The notes under the pieces were generated by a model. The model did no database searches. It was not told where the DNA came from and worked only from the letters and a program-made list of their open reading frames with translations. 64,000 nucleotides of DNA from Xanthomarina maritima (GTDB lineage Bacteria > Bacteroidota > Bacteroidia > Flavobacteriales > Flavobacteriaceae). Numbering within the stretch: position 1 is the stretch's first letter; every line of letters starts with the position of its first letter. Position numbers and translations under genes: made by a program. Positions 46,301-54,378 of this stretch are shown here, piece by piece. The stretch spans positions 1 through 64,000 of the forward strand of contig NZ_VSFC01000022.1 of NCBI RefSeq assembly GCF_008084905.1. Direction: 5' to 3'.

Positions 46301-47828
46301 ATATGTTGGTAATTATAGAGCTATTCCTTTCACAAAGGAAGAAAATGCCATTTTTAGTAGGTTTGCTCATGTCTTCGAGCAATCATACACTCGTTTTCTC
46401 GACCTTCAAAAAGCAGAAGCACAAGCTAGAGAATCATTAATTGAAGCAAGTTTAGAACGTGTAAGAAGCAGAACACTTGCTATGCAGAACTCTGAAGAAT
46501 TAGCTCAAACATCTGTGGTTGTTTTTCAACAGTTATTAGAATTAGGTATTGCTCCAAACCGTTTATTTATTGGCATTGTAAATAATAATGGCACAAATAT
46601 AGAAGCTTGGGCAACCAATGAAGATGGCAGTAAACTTGGAAGTCATTTTACACTTCAAGCTTCAAAAAACAAGTCGATCAAAAAAATGCTGACAGGATGG
46701 AAACAGCAGAAAAAATCTCTAGTTATAGATATGACAGGAAAAGAATTACAAGACTATTTTCAATATCTAAATAAAGAAATGGATATTCCATTTATACATG
46801 GTTTAGAACAAAAAAGGCGTGTACAAACCATAGCTTATTTTTCAGGAGGCTTAATAGGTATGGCTGCTGCAGAAGAACAACCAGAAGAAACTATAAAATT
46901 ACTGGAACGCTTTGCAGCTGTTTTTAATTTAACTTATACACGTTTCAACGATTTAAAGATTTCTGAAGCCCAAACAAAAAAAGCAGAAGAAGATTTGATA
47001 AAATTACAAGCTGCTAAAAAAAGTGCTGAAGATGCTTTATCTGAATTACAGCTCACACAAACCCAATTAATACAATCTGAAAAAATGGCTAGCTTGGGAG
47101 AATTGACAGCTGGAATTGCTCATGAAATTCAGAATCCGTTAAATTTTGTCAATAATTTTTCTGAAGTGAGCCAGGAACTCATCGATGAGCTAAAGGAAGA
47201 ACTTGAAAACGGAGATATGGAAGAAGTACATGCCATTTTAAATGACGTCATACAAAACCTTGAAAAAATTAATCATCATGGTAAACGCGCAGATGGTATT
47301 GTAAAAGGTATGTTACAACATTCTAGATCTAGCTCTGGCACAAAAGAACCAACAAATGTTAATGCTTTAGCTGATGAATATTTAAGATTGGCATATCATG
47401 GTTTACGTGCCAAAGACAAAAGTTTTAATGCTACGTTAGTCACAGATTTTGATGAATCCATTGGTAAAATAAATATCATTCCTCAAGATATTGGTCGTGT
47501 GGTCTTAAATTTATTGACTAATGCTTTTTATATTGTAAATGAGAAAAAACAATTAAACTTAAATGGTTATCAGCCAACTGTTAATTTAACCACAAAAAAG
47601 AATAACAACATGGTTACTATTTCAGTAAAAGACAATGGCAACGGAATACCTAAACACGTATTAGAAAAGATTTTTCAACCCTTCTTCACGACCAAACCAA
47701 CGGGACAAGGTACAGGATTAGGACTGAGTATGAGTTACGATATTATTACAAAAGGCCATGGAGGTGAATTGAAAGTAGAGACTAAACAAGGAGTTGGAAC
47801 AGAATTTATTATAAAACTACCAATTTAA
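40338..47828 (+). CDS. Giant histidine kinase with eleven tandem sensory units
   Basis: 2496 residues, cytosolic. An NTF2/SnoaL-like domain (about 1-135) and coiled coil (to about 170) lead to eleven tandem units of 178-192 residues. Each begins with a helix IExxLExVRxRxMAM near residues 172, 355, 547, 725, 908, 1095, 1282, 1469, 1658, 1845 and 2034 and most end in YTRFLDLQKAEAQARE. Each unit has GAF-like size and layout. A coiled coil then joins the kinase core: H2262 in GIAHEIQNP, DIGRVVLNLLTNAF, VKDNGNGIP and GQGTGLGLSMSYD. The repeated helices would form a long signalling rod. The frame is intact throughout. Confidence 0.92.
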   Translation: MKLTKKIETEIWKIYDTWMHSYLNGDIEIYDSFLDNDYHFIGSAKNEEFLNRKDTTQFFADTGDQFAGKTEIRNETKTIEQFGELIFITHIFDGWFLNENDWNYYARFRFSSTLRKTEAGWRFIYQHFSIPDSKTAEGETIGYDKINEENQELREAIQRRTIELEQKNRELEIESSLERVRAIAMGMQKSEDLMSICKIVFDELQALGFTELRNTLIHVFVDEESYFTNYDYSLATGGNINKMPFKGNTTLEKFIKVIRKSDEAFSQLTIKGKELKDWKAFRKTNREYEDKRLDDVKSLHYYNYSVGSSGIGISTYSPISKEKQDLLQRFRNVFQLSYKRYKDISNAEAQAKETRIDLALERVRSQALAMKQSSDLLDIVVTMRNEFTNLGYEAHYFWHMMWLPETYEKAMTSGDGTKIGFVMKLPRHIHGDIPLLANWEKSNKPTVVYAMNVDEALDYVNKMVTLGDFQNIDPQAPTDDDIKHIGGLTFIMARTSHGEIGYSLPGIVENPPKEDINILVKFAGAFDLAHRRFLDLQKSEKQARETQIELALEKVRSRTMAMHKSTDLAAVIENLFYQLKELDLKVISSWVSLVNVEKNNIEIWVSHGETKITPVAVKGADFENFQQEIEAWKNKQEFILIKMPKEVAKKTLKDFFHIKLSLPKEDSQFHLHQLWHEHGFLGLGMWKEASNEEFKILQRFTKVFQQTYTRFLDLQKAEAQARESEIELALERVRARTMAMQHSDELQEASFLLDEQVRALGIKTWGCAFNIYGDKESTEWFGNEAGMLPTYTVPHKGIFKEYYQKGQKGESFFIKEFSGKACEDHYEYMSSLPVIGDVLKNLKKTNKGFPTYQLDHVVYFKYGYLLFITKEHVPESHDIFKRFAKVFEQTYTRFLDLQKAEAQAKEAKIETSLEKVRSRSLAMQNSDELKELIGTVYKELNNLDMDLDRCLIWIMNDDDYSTRLWMANREAEPVSFYIQNHKNPPYKAVLKGWKERNTNWEYHLKGKVKKDWDKFVFEETEMKQFPATLKTMMQATEQSVMSGSFHSFGCLQTAGHKGLSEEQRSILIRFAKVFNQAYTRFSDLQKAEAQAREAQIEVALEKVRSRTMAMQKGEELQDVVVLLYKELIKLGVTNFVSCGYVEINEKTKRQLTWVTNPGGDSLGLFFLPLTGDTHFDSRYDAWKQQQTVFHQTVAGKERRKHLEYAITTFNSKEAEEMVLNQFPDPTVFYCFNFSHGYLHLVCGSELNKEEESLLSRFTKIFEQTYARFLDLKKAEAQAREAQIEAALERVRSRSMAMHNTEELKEVIQVLYNQFVQLNINIEHAGFILDYKENEKMHIWLADEHAVFPEITIPYFDCAHWNSFNEAKKKGQNFFANQLGFEEKNKFYKDMFEFLPDLPEETKATYFKFDALAISTVLLENIGLYIENYSGTPFSDEENKILMRIGKVFQQTYTRFLDLQKAEAQARESEIELVLERVRSRSMAMHNSDELREAGALLFNEITKLGIESITSGYVILEEDEKIGWNYMADPSTGKIMPFATGVFHDKTDNMRSVIKNWKKQEPVFVIEMDEQQTIDHQTFIAEQSINFPISAEELIAVSPAQLKLHAFNFKQGYLLNIGGELLTDDQSDIMLRFTKVFQQTYTRFLDLQKAEAQAREAKIEMALEKVRSRTMAMQHSDELPEAANVLFMEVQGLGIPAWSAGYNILSNDKKSAKCIMSSEGEIQAPFTLPLTEHSSLLPWYKAIKRKDAFFEYEQGGKELVEHYKYMATLPELKQLLRQYDDAGISLPTHQINHLVKFTNGFLLFITYENVPEAHDIFKRFGKVFEQTYTRFLDLQNAEAQAREAQIEAALERVRSRSMAMHKSEEMLEVIEVVAKQLLQLNLKFETVSFGKNNQEGDFKFWLASPGQPKPVLLQVPFLNIRVLNSVKEAQKKGVNFIEDVFTAEENKEWSQHMITFSDLKHFPQIIKDFILNAPGFARSSFLLKNIDLYVGNYRAIPFTKEENAIFSRFAHVFEQSYTRFLDLQKAEAQARESLIEASLERVRSRTLAMQNSEELAQTSVVVFQQLLELGIAPNRLFIGIVNNNGTNIEAWATNEDGSKLGSHFTLQASKNKSIKKMLTGWKQQKKSLVIDMTGKELQDYFQYLNKEMDIPFIHGLEQKRRVQTIAYFSGGLIGMAAAEEQPEETIKLLERFAAVFNLTYTRFNDLKISEAQTKKAEEDLIKLQAAKKSAEDALSELQLTQTQLIQSEKMASLGELTAGIAHEIQNPLNFVNNFSEVSQELIDELKEELENGDMEEVHAILNDVIQNLEKINHHGKRADGIVKGMLQHSRSSSGTKEPTNVNALADEYLRLAYHGLRAKDKSFNATLVTDFDESIGKINIIPQDIGRVVLNLLTNAFYIVNEKKQLNLNGYQPTVNLTTKKNNNMVTISVKDNGNGIPKHVLEKIFQPFFTTKPTGQGTGLGLSMSYDIITKGHGGELKVETKQGVGTEFIIKLPI
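40851..46995 (+). repeat. Eleven in-frame coding repeats of about 560 bases
   Basis: Coding repeats of the giant kinase. Conserved edges (IE-LE-VR helix and the TRFLDL/AEAQ helix) flank variable cores, so the edges are more alike between units than the middles are. The steady spacing (178-192 codons) shows unit duplication. The linker words around AAAAAGCNGAAGCACAAGC recur many times in DNA and could support unit gain or loss. Confidence 0.85.
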
Positions 47829-47850
47829 TCGAGTTTTAAATACATTAACA

Positions 47851-50800
47851 ATGAAAAATAAAGGCGATTTTTTAAGAAGGACATTAAATATGTTACTAGT
47901 ATGCATATTTATAACATCCAGCGTTGTAGCACAAACAGAAAAAATAGCCTTCGAAAAATATGGCGTAGCTGAAGGTCTTCCTGAAGAAGTAGGAATAAAC
48001 TTTATCCAAGATCAGCAAGGTTATATTTGGATTGGCACACAAAACGGACTTGCCAAATTTAATGGTTATAAAATGGAGGTTACTAGAGCAAATCTGGATA
48101 ATCCAGATGGACTGCACCTTCGGAATCTTAGTGGCGGAATACTATTAGCAAACGACGGTAAACTATGGCTTGGAGGCGTTAGTAATAGTGGAGGCTTAGC
48201 TACATATGATCCTAAAACCGAAAAGTTCACAAATTATCCAATAGTTGTTGAAGATTCCACAAAAATACCTTATCGCAATTGTACACTCCTATTTGAAGAT
48301 ATTGCTAAAAACATCTGGTTTTCAAGCAGATTAAATAGCCAAGAGGGATTTCTCTGTAAAATGGATCCCGAAACACAAATTGTTACAAGATATTCTTATA
48401 ATGTTGGACGAAAATATAATGATATAGTCTTAAACTTTGAAATAGCAGAATCTAAAAAAGACAGTTCGGTTTGGCTTCGAGCACAAGATTATAACATACT
48501 TCGTTATGATAGAGCAAAAGATGTTTTTGAAATTCAATTTAAAACAGGCGATATAATTCCTGGCACTACGTTAACAGACTCTATAGTAGACATAAACACA
48601 GCAAGTAAAAGTGGTTTAATTTTAATGACAAATAATAAGCACCTATTTTTATGGGATCCTATATTACGGAAAGTTGTGGATACTTATACGTTTACAAATC
48701 GTGATGACATAGTTTGGGGGGCTAATTTTGAAGATACACATGGTAATTTTTGGGTATCGTCCCACGATAACCTGACACGAATTAATCGAGACTCAAAACA
48801 AAGAGAAGATTTTAAATTTGGTAAAGGTGCTTTAGATTTTAAAGTAACTGGCAAGGTGTTGGAAATAATACCACAAAGCCATAATGATGCTTTTATATTT
48901 TTTGAGGTTAACAGTACCGATACTAATAATGGAAGTTTTAATTATACTCTTAGGTATGAATTTGAATCTAAATCTTTTGAGTTTTTTGATTATCAATTTA
49001 ATGATGAGAATAATCCATTTGAAAATAATGGTTTCCGAAGAAAATTTGCTCTCGACCATTCAGGACTTCTATGGGTTGGCACGCGCCCAAATATTTATAA
49101 GCAGTCTCCTAAATCGAGACAAATAACACTACTTAATCATGATCCTAAAGATAAATCTAGTCTGCCTTCAGATGATATTACGGCACTTTTTGAAGATAGT
49201 AAACAACAATTATGGGTTGGTACAGATAACGGAATAGCCTTAAAAAATAGCGATAAATCGTTCAATACCTTTGGCTGGTTTTCTGGAAATAAAACAGGAA
49301 CAACTATTGGCAGAGTATACGCCATCATTGAAGATTCAAATGGGGTGATTTGGATTGGTAGTAGTGATGGTTTATATCGTTGGTCAGCTTCAAAGAAAAT
49401 GTTTGAAAAATTACTAACAAACTTAGGAGATAAAGTTAACGTGCGCACACTTTCAAAGGATAGCAAAGATCATATTTGGGTTTCAGTTTTTAATAATGGC
49501 ACCTATGTTTTAGATGAAATATCAGGAAATGTTATTTCAAAATTTGAGCCTAAAAACAATTCAGATCATGGATTAACAAGCACTACAATAACTAAAATCT
49601 TTCTAGACTCAAAACAACAGATTTGGCTTGGAGACCCTCGTGGCAATGGAGTGGGATTATTCCGCTATTTAGAAAACGAAAACAAATTTGCACACTATAA
49701 TTATAACCCAAACGATTCAACTTCTATTAAAAATAATGAAATACGCATTTTAGCTGAAGATGATAGACATAGATTATGGATAGGTACTGATGCTGGTATA
49801 AATTTGTACAACCCTGAAAAAGATAACTTTTTTCAAAATAAAGATGAAGTAAACTTGCCGAGTATTAGTTATTCCGTCAAAGCTACTAATGGAAAACTAT
49901 GGGTTTTAGCCTATAGTGGAGGTGGATTGGCATTAATTGGCCCTAGAATAAATGATGTTACCATGTATGGCGAAGACAAAGGCCTTCTGCATAATGATGC
50001 GAATAGTTTTGCTTTTGATGATCATGGAAAGTTATGGATACCAACAGAAAGGGGCTTATCAGTTTTTGATACGCTTACAAAAAAATATACTAGTTATTTT
50101 GAAAAAGACGGATTTCAAAAGTATGGAAGATATAACTTAACCCTAAAGACTCAAAATGGCGATATCTGGATTGGCGGTTTAAATGGACTAAATCTTATTG
50201 TGCCTGATAAGTTATCTAAAAAGGACTTGACCAAACCTGCTGTGTATATAACTGCAATGGGTATTATGGATTCTTTATATACAAAACCAGATGGTGATAT
50301 ATTTAAAAAAGCAGTATCCTTTACAAATCAAGTAAAATTAAAATATTGGCAAAAAAATTTAAGTTTTGAATTTATTGGACTCCATTATTTAAGACCTGAG
50401 GACAATTTATATTCTTGGAAACTGGAAAATTATAATGAAAAGTGGTCAACACCTTCTAAAGCAAGAACAACTGCATATACTAATCTATCTCCAGGCATAT
50501 ATACTTTTCGTGTAAAGGCATCAAATGCAGATGGAACCTGGAATGAAGAAGGTGCTTCCATAGAAATTGTAATTACACCTCCTTGGTGGTTAACCTGGTG
50601 GGCTTATATAATTTATGGATTAATTGTGTTACTTATTGGTTTTAGAATTCATAAATATCAAAAGGAACACACACTTAGGCTGGCTCGCGAAGAGTCTCAG
50701 AAAAAAGAACTGGAACAAGCCAAAGAAATAGAAAAAGCCTATTTGAAACTAAAAAGTACCCAAGCCCAATTAATCCAATCAGAAAAAATGGCAAGTTTAG

Positions 50801-51534
50801 GAGAACTGACAGCAGGAATTGCTCATGAAATCCAAAATCCTTTAAACTTTGTCAATAATTTTTCGGAGGTGAACATAGAGCTAATCGATGAGATGCAAGA
50901 GGAATTGAAAGTTGGCAACCCAGAAGAAGCTATCGAGATTTCTAAAGATATTAAAGAAAACCAGTTAAAAATAAACCATCATGGAAGGCGCGCAGATGCC
51001 ATTGTAAAAGGGATGTTAAAACATAGTAGGAATACTAGTGGAGAAAAGGAACCCACCAATATCAACGCGATAGCTGACGAGTACTTGCGATTGGCTTATC
51101 ATGGTCTTCGTGCTAAAGACAAATCCTTCAATGCAACATTAAACACAGATTTTGATGAGTCAATCGGGTTGATAAATGTGGCTGGACAAGATATGGGTAG
51201 AGTAATATTGAATTTAATAACCAATGCACTTCATGCCATATCTCCAAACTCTAAAGCAACAAAAGAAGAAACCATTAAAAGCCCAACAATATGGATAAGT
51301 ACCAAACAATTAAATGATAAAGTATTTATAGAAGTAAAAGATAATGGTTCGGGTATTCCTAAGAGAATTTTGGATAAAATTTTTCAACCATTTTTCACAA
51401 CAAAACCCTCTGGCCAAGGTACAGGTCTGGGATTATCTATGAGTTATGATATTGTTAAATCGCATGGTGGCGAATTAAAGGTAAAAAGTAAAGAAGGTGA
51501 AGGCACAACCTTTACCATTATTATTCCAAAATAA
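47851..51534 (+). CDS. Propeller-sensor histidine kinase (Reg_prop/Y_Y_Y)
   Basis: 1227 residues. Signal peptide (cut near VVAQT), two seven-bladed Reg_prop propellers at about 30-780 (blade motifs such as GYIWIGTQNGL, QLWVGTDNGIA, RLWIGTDAGIN), Y_Y_Y domain at about 830-908, one TM at about 912-935, a coiled coil, then a kinase core with H992 in GIAHEIQNP and GQGTGLGLSMSYD. The architecture is that of Bacteroidota hybrid sensors for extracellular ligands, but it lacks the receiver and AraC parts; the receivers are encoded separately just downstream. The core closely matches the two kinases upstream. Confidence 0.94.
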   Translation: MKNKGDFLRRTLNMLLVCIFITSSVVAQTEKIAFEKYGVAEGLPEEVGINFIQDQQGYIWIGTQNGLAKFNGYKMEVTRANLDNPDGLHLRNLSGGILLANDGKLWLGGVSNSGGLATYDPKTEKFTNYPIVVEDSTKIPYRNCTLLFEDIAKNIWFSSRLNSQEGFLCKMDPETQIVTRYSYNVGRKYNDIVLNFEIAESKKDSSVWLRAQDYNILRYDRAKDVFEIQFKTGDIIPGTTLTDSIVDINTASKSGLILMTNNKHLFLWDPILRKVVDTYTFTNRDDIVWGANFEDTHGNFWVSSHDNLTRINRDSKQREDFKFGKGALDFKVTGKVLEIIPQSHNDAFIFFEVNSTDTNNGSFNYTLRYEFESKSFEFFDYQFNDENNPFENNGFRRKFALDHSGLLWVGTRPNIYKQSPKSRQITLLNHDPKDKSSLPSDDITALFEDSKQQLWVGTDNGIALKNSDKSFNTFGWFSGNKTGTTIGRVYAIIEDSNGVIWIGSSDGLYRWSASKKMFEKLLTNLGDKVNVRTLSKDSKDHIWVSVFNNGTYVLDEISGNVISKFEPKNNSDHGLTSTTITKIFLDSKQQIWLGDPRGNGVGLFRYLENENKFAHYNYNPNDSTSIKNNEIRILAEDDRHRLWIGTDAGINLYNPEKDNFFQNKDEVNLPSISYSVKATNGKLWVLAYSGGGLALIGPRINDVTMYGEDKGLLHNDANSFAFDDHGKLWIPTERGLSVFDTLTKKYTSYFEKDGFQKYGRYNLTLKTQNGDIWIGGLNGLNLIVPDKLSKKDLTKPAVYITAMGIMDSLYTKPDGDIFKKAVSFTNQVKLKYWQKNLSFEFIGLHYLRPEDNLYSWKLENYNEKWSTPSKARTTAYTNLSPGIYTFRVKASNADGTWNEEGASIEIVITPPWWLTWWAYIIYGLIVLLIGFRIHKYQKEHTLRLAREESQKKELEQAKEIEKAYLKLKSTQAQLIQSEKMASLGELTAGIAHEIQNPLNFVNNFSEVNIELIDEMQEELKVGNPEEAIEISKDIKENQLKINHHGRRADAIVKGMLKHSRNTSGEKEPTNINAIADEYLRLAYHGLRAKDKSFNATLNTDFDESIGLINVAGQDMGRVILNLITNALHAISPNSKATKEETIKSPTIWISTKQLNDKVFIEVKDNGSGIPKRILDKIFQPFFTTKPSGQGTGLGLSMSYDIVKSHGGELKVKSKEGEGTTFTIIIPK

Positions 51535-51561
51535 TTAAACAAATATAAAAAAATTTAAGTT

Positions 51562-51936
51562 ATGAAAATCTTAGTAGTAGACGACGAACACGATGTAAAA
51601 ACACTATTTCAACAACGATTTAGAAAAGAAATAAAAACTGGTAATATGGACTTTGTTTTTGCTTTTTCTGGTGAGGAAGCAATAACTTATTTAAATGAGA
51701 ATAATCAAGAAGCAGTTCTTATCTTGTCTGATATTAATATGCCAGGAATGAGTGGTTTAGAATTATTGGATCATATCAAACGAAAATTCCATGCACCTCC
51801 TCCAGTGGTCATGATGATTACTGCTTATGGTGATGATGAGAATTTTAATACAGCTAAAAGACTTGGCGCTGACGATTTTTTAACCAAACCTTTGGATTTT
51901 AATCTTTTAAAAGACAAATTAAAAACAATAATATAA
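51562..51936 (+). CDS. Single-domain response regulator
   Basis: 124 residues, receiver only: VVDDE acidic pocket, phospho-acceptor D57 ([11 protein letters not shown]), K109 in TKP. No output domain, so it acts as a phosphate shuttle or by protein contact. Ends on the base where the cyclase gene begins (TAATGG), i.e. coupled translation. Paralogous to the receiver of that next gene. Confidence 0.94.
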   Translation: MKILVVDDEHDVKTLFQQRFRKEIKTGNMDFVFAFSGEEAITYLNENNQEAVLILSDINMPGMSGLELLDHIKRKFHAPPPVVMMITAYGDDENFNTAKRLGADDFLTKPLDFNLLKDKLKTII

Positions 51937-52976
51937 TGGCTAAAATACTAGTAGTAGATGACGAGGCAGATTTAGAAGTCCTTATAAAACAGAAATTTAG
52001 AAAACAAATTCGAGAAAAAGAGTTTGAATTCTTCTTTGCTATTAATGGAGTTGATGCGCTTGAAAAAGTGTTAGCTGAGCCCAATTTAGATGTTGTTTTA
52101 AGCGACATCAACATGCCTGAAATGGATGGTCTTACTTTATTAAGTAGATTAAGTGAAACGAAGCCACTATTAAAAACGGTTATCGTTTCTGCATATGGAG
52201 ATATGGAAAATATTAGAACTGCCATGAATCGTGGTGCTTTCGACTTTATTACCAAACCCATCAATTTTGAAGATTTAAATATTACGGTTGAAAAAACCAT
52301 AAAGCATAGCAATCAAATTAAAGAAACACTTCAAGCCATTAAAGAAAATAACATTCTTAAAATGTATGTAGATGAAAATGTGCTTAATTTTATGGGAAGT
52401 CGTGAATATGAATCTACCATCATGGCTAATGAAACCATTGAAGCAACTGTGATGTTTATTGACATATGTGGTTTCACAAAAATTAGTGAAACAGCTCCAG
52501 CAGATACAGTAGTGAGTATGATTAACTCGTATTTTGATGAAATGGTAAAAGAAATTATGGCACAACAAGGCTTTGTAGATAAGTTTATTGGAGATGCAAT
52601 CTTGGCTGTTTTTAGAGGAGATTACCATTTAGATCGTGCCATCGATGCCGCTTTAGCAGTTAGAAACAAAATAATGAATCTTCCGAAATCTGAAACTATA
52701 CAAGGATATATTCCTAAAGTTTCTATTGGAATTAAAAGTGGCGAAATGATTTCTGGAAATATTGGTTCGGTTAGTTTAAAACGATTGGATTATACAGTTA
52801 TTGGAGATACGGTCAACACAGCAGCACGTTTTCAAGATGCAGCAAAAGAAAATCAGATAATTATTAGTGAAGCATGTTACAAGCAAGTAAAGGAAGCTTT
52901 TAAATGCAAAAAAATTGGAGATATTCAATTAAAAAATAAAGCTGAAGCTATAACCGTTTATGAAGTTATAGAGTAA
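51936..52976 (+). CDS. Response regulator fused to a class III nucleotidyl cyclase
   Basis: 346 residues. Receiver 1-118 with D57 and K107, helical linker, cyclase domain about 165-346. Metal aspartates D176 (MFIDICGFT) and D220 (KFIGDAIL). K216 is the purine-reading Lys. The partner position is T287 (YTVIGD) rather than Asp, as in class IIIb enzymes related to soluble adenylyl cyclase. N294 and R298 (VNTAAR) complete the site. All catalytic residues are present, so it should make a cyclic nucleotide, most simply cAMP, when phosphorylated. Followed 34 bases later by a PycTM-like gene. Confidence 0.93.
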   Translation: MAKILVVDDEADLEVLIKQKFRKQIREKEFEFFFAINGVDALEKVLAEPNLDVVLSDINMPEMDGLTLLSRLSETKPLLKTVIVSAYGDMENIRTAMNRGAFDFITKPINFEDLNITVEKTIKHSNQIKETLQAIKENNILKMYVDENVLNFMGSREYESTIMANETIEATVMFIDICGFTKISETAPADTVVSMINSYFDEMVKEIMAQQGFVDKFIGDAILAVFRGDYHLDRAIDAALAVRNKIMNLPKSETIQGYIPKVSIGIKSGEMISGNIGSVSLKRLDYTVIGDTVNTAARFQDAAKENQIIISEACYKQVKEAFKCKKIGDIQLKNKAEAITVYEVIE

Positions 52977-53010
52977 ATTTTAATCACTTTTATCATTAAA
53001 AACAATCATT

Positions 53011-53571
53011 ATGGAACCTGAAGAATCTAAAATCCCTAAACACAAAACAAACAAACATACCGATGATTTAATTGATCATTATTGGGGAAGTATTGATTAT
53101 GTCTCTTCTTTAATAAAAGCTTCTGAAATTAAAGCAGGTTTGATACTTTCGTTTTATGGAATCCTATTAAACTTTTCATATAAATATATTGAAATGATAT
53201 TGGTTTCTGCTTCTACTAAACCACTTTTATATGTGTTATTAGGAGCTTGGTTTTTATGCACTATGACATCTATTTATTTTAGTGTTCGTTGTTTTATGCC
53301 TAGAATTGAAGCAGATTACGAAAAGAATATTTTCTTTTTTGGAGATGTTATTTCCAAATTTGGAACCATTAAAGAATTTTCTAAAGCATTTTACAGAATT
53401 AGTATGGATGAAAATCAGGTTTTCGATCAGTTAGGACAACAAATCTATATTATTTCTAAAATTGCAGCTATAAAATTTAAGTATGTTAACAAATCATTAC
53501 GTTTTTTAGCAGTTGGACTTTTCTTATTATTAGTTGTTGTTGGTTATAATATGATTGTTACTACTCTTTAA
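53011..53571 (+). CDS. Pycsar-effector-type (PycTM-like) membrane protein
   Basis: 186 residues. Polar N-terminus, then IDYVSSLIKASEIKAGLILSF leading into TM1 (about 42-62), TM2 (about 70-92) and TM3 (about 162-184), with a helical cytoplasmic loop between. The motif of a helix ending in KA followed directly by TM1, and the three-TM layout, fit the family whose known members are cyclic-nucleotide-triggered membrane effectors of Pycsar phage defence. The cyclase gene immediately upstream supports this. Whether it kills the cell or merely signals is open. Confidence 0.72.
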   Translation: MEPEESKIPKHKTNKHTDDLIDHYWGSIDYVSSLIKASEIKAGLILSFYGILLNFSYKYIEMILVSASTKPLLYVLLGAWFLCTMTSIYFSVRCFMPRIEADYEKNIFFFGDVISKFGTIKEFSKAFYRISMDENQVFDQLGQQIYIISKIAAIKFKYVNKSLRFLAVGLFLLLVVVGYNMIVTTL

Positions 53572-53623
53572 ATGTAAATGTTAAATGCATTATAATACTA
53601 TTAACTACGTCAATAATTAACCT

Positions 53624-53631
53624 TAAATTTG
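53624..53631 (+). promoter_or_regulatory. TAAATTTG promoter box for the small membrane peptide
   Basis: Exact TAnnTTTG, 18 bases before the ATG at 53650. This is the main reason to treat the short frame after it as a gene. Confidence 0.45.
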
Positions 53632-53649
53632 TTTTATATTGGTTGATTT

Positions 53650-53775
53650 ATGGATGGATTTAATATAATCATGGTTATTGCCATTATCTTGTTTGCAAGA
53701 TTAGGCATACGCTTAGTGACTGGTTATTTTAAAATGAAAAAGGAAGATGATCCATCTGAAGAAAAAACGGATTAA
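53650..53775 (+). CDS. Small single-TM peptide (41 residues)
   Basis: Encodes a 41-residue protein: MDGFNIIMVIAIILFARLGI, then RLVTGYFKMKKEDDPSEEKTD. One hydrophobic helix (about 5-18), a basic border and a charged tail, so a likely inner-membrane small protein. A promoter box lies 18 bases upstream. The stop overlaps the end of the converging minus-strand gene by four bases. It might assist the PycTM-like protein encoded just before, or be independent. Homologues would be needed to prove it is real. Confidence 0.55.
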   Translation: MDGFNIIMVIAIILFARLGIRLVTGYFKMKKEDDPSEEKTD

Positions 53776-54344
53776 GGCTTCACTTTCCCATTAAATTGAT
53801 CCACTTTTGGATTAATAGGATTTCCAGAACTTCTTCTAAATGAAGCAATCTGTCCACAATGCCAAATAGCGTCTGCAATAGGACCATTAATTTCGTTCCA
53901 GAAAGGAATTTCATTCGTTCCAAAGATGATTTTGTACTGAGAAATATCATCACTAGCATTTAGAATATTTGCAGCTTCTTGTAAATTCAATAAGGTTTGA
54001 ATGCGTTGCTCTTCAAAAGTCATCTCTACATCATTTTTACTATTTGGTTTATTTAAAGTGGCATTTACTACAACTAAAGACAAATTATAAATATGATCTA
54101 TAGTTTCAGATGTAGAACGCACATCATTATTGGGTTTATATACTAAATCTACTTCTGTTAATCCTTCCGTTGCCCAATAATATCTAAAACCCAAACTTTC
54201 TACCATTCTGCCAGCAACTGTTCCTGCTGTATATGATTCTGGATATTCAGGTAATTCGTAAAATGGTAGTTTTACATTGTTCTGAGCCTTAGCAAACATA
54301 GATACTAATAGCATTACTACAAGTGTAAGTTTTCTTGTTATCAT
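53772..54344 (-). CDS. Secreted DinB-like protein
   Basis: 190 residues. Signal peptide (MFAKAQ), then a four-helix domain of the DinB/YfiT type: TSETIDHIYNLSL early and IADAIWHCGQIASFRRSSGNP late, where H in HCGQI is a usual metal ligand. Exported DinB-like proteins are common in flavobacteria with unknown substrate. 34 bases downstream of the M28 peptidase gene on the minus strand, hence probably co-transcribed. Confidence 0.8.
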   Translation of the reverse strand: MITRKLTLVVMLLVSMFAKAQNNVKLPFYELPEYPESYTAGTVAGRMVESLGFRYYWATEGLTEVDLVYKPNNDVRSTSETIDHIYNLSLVVVNATLNKPNSKNDVEMTFEEQRIQTLLNLQEAANILNASDDISQYKIIFGTNEIPFWNEINGPIADAIWHCGQIASFRRSSGNPINPKVDQFNGKVKP

Positions 54345-54378
54345 TATTTATTTGTAATTTAGATTCACAGATTACAAA

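Noticed and set aside
40851-46995. Regularly spaced repeats that could suggest a CRISPR or minisatellite
   Set aside because: The spacing is about 560 bases, repeats stay in one reading frame, and they encode conserved helices; they are protein-domain repeats.
51936-52976. Calling the cyclase a classical pyrimidine cyclase (PycC)
   Set aside because: The substrate-reading residues K216 and T287 are of the purine, class IIIb type, so a cCMP or cUMP product cannot be claimed.
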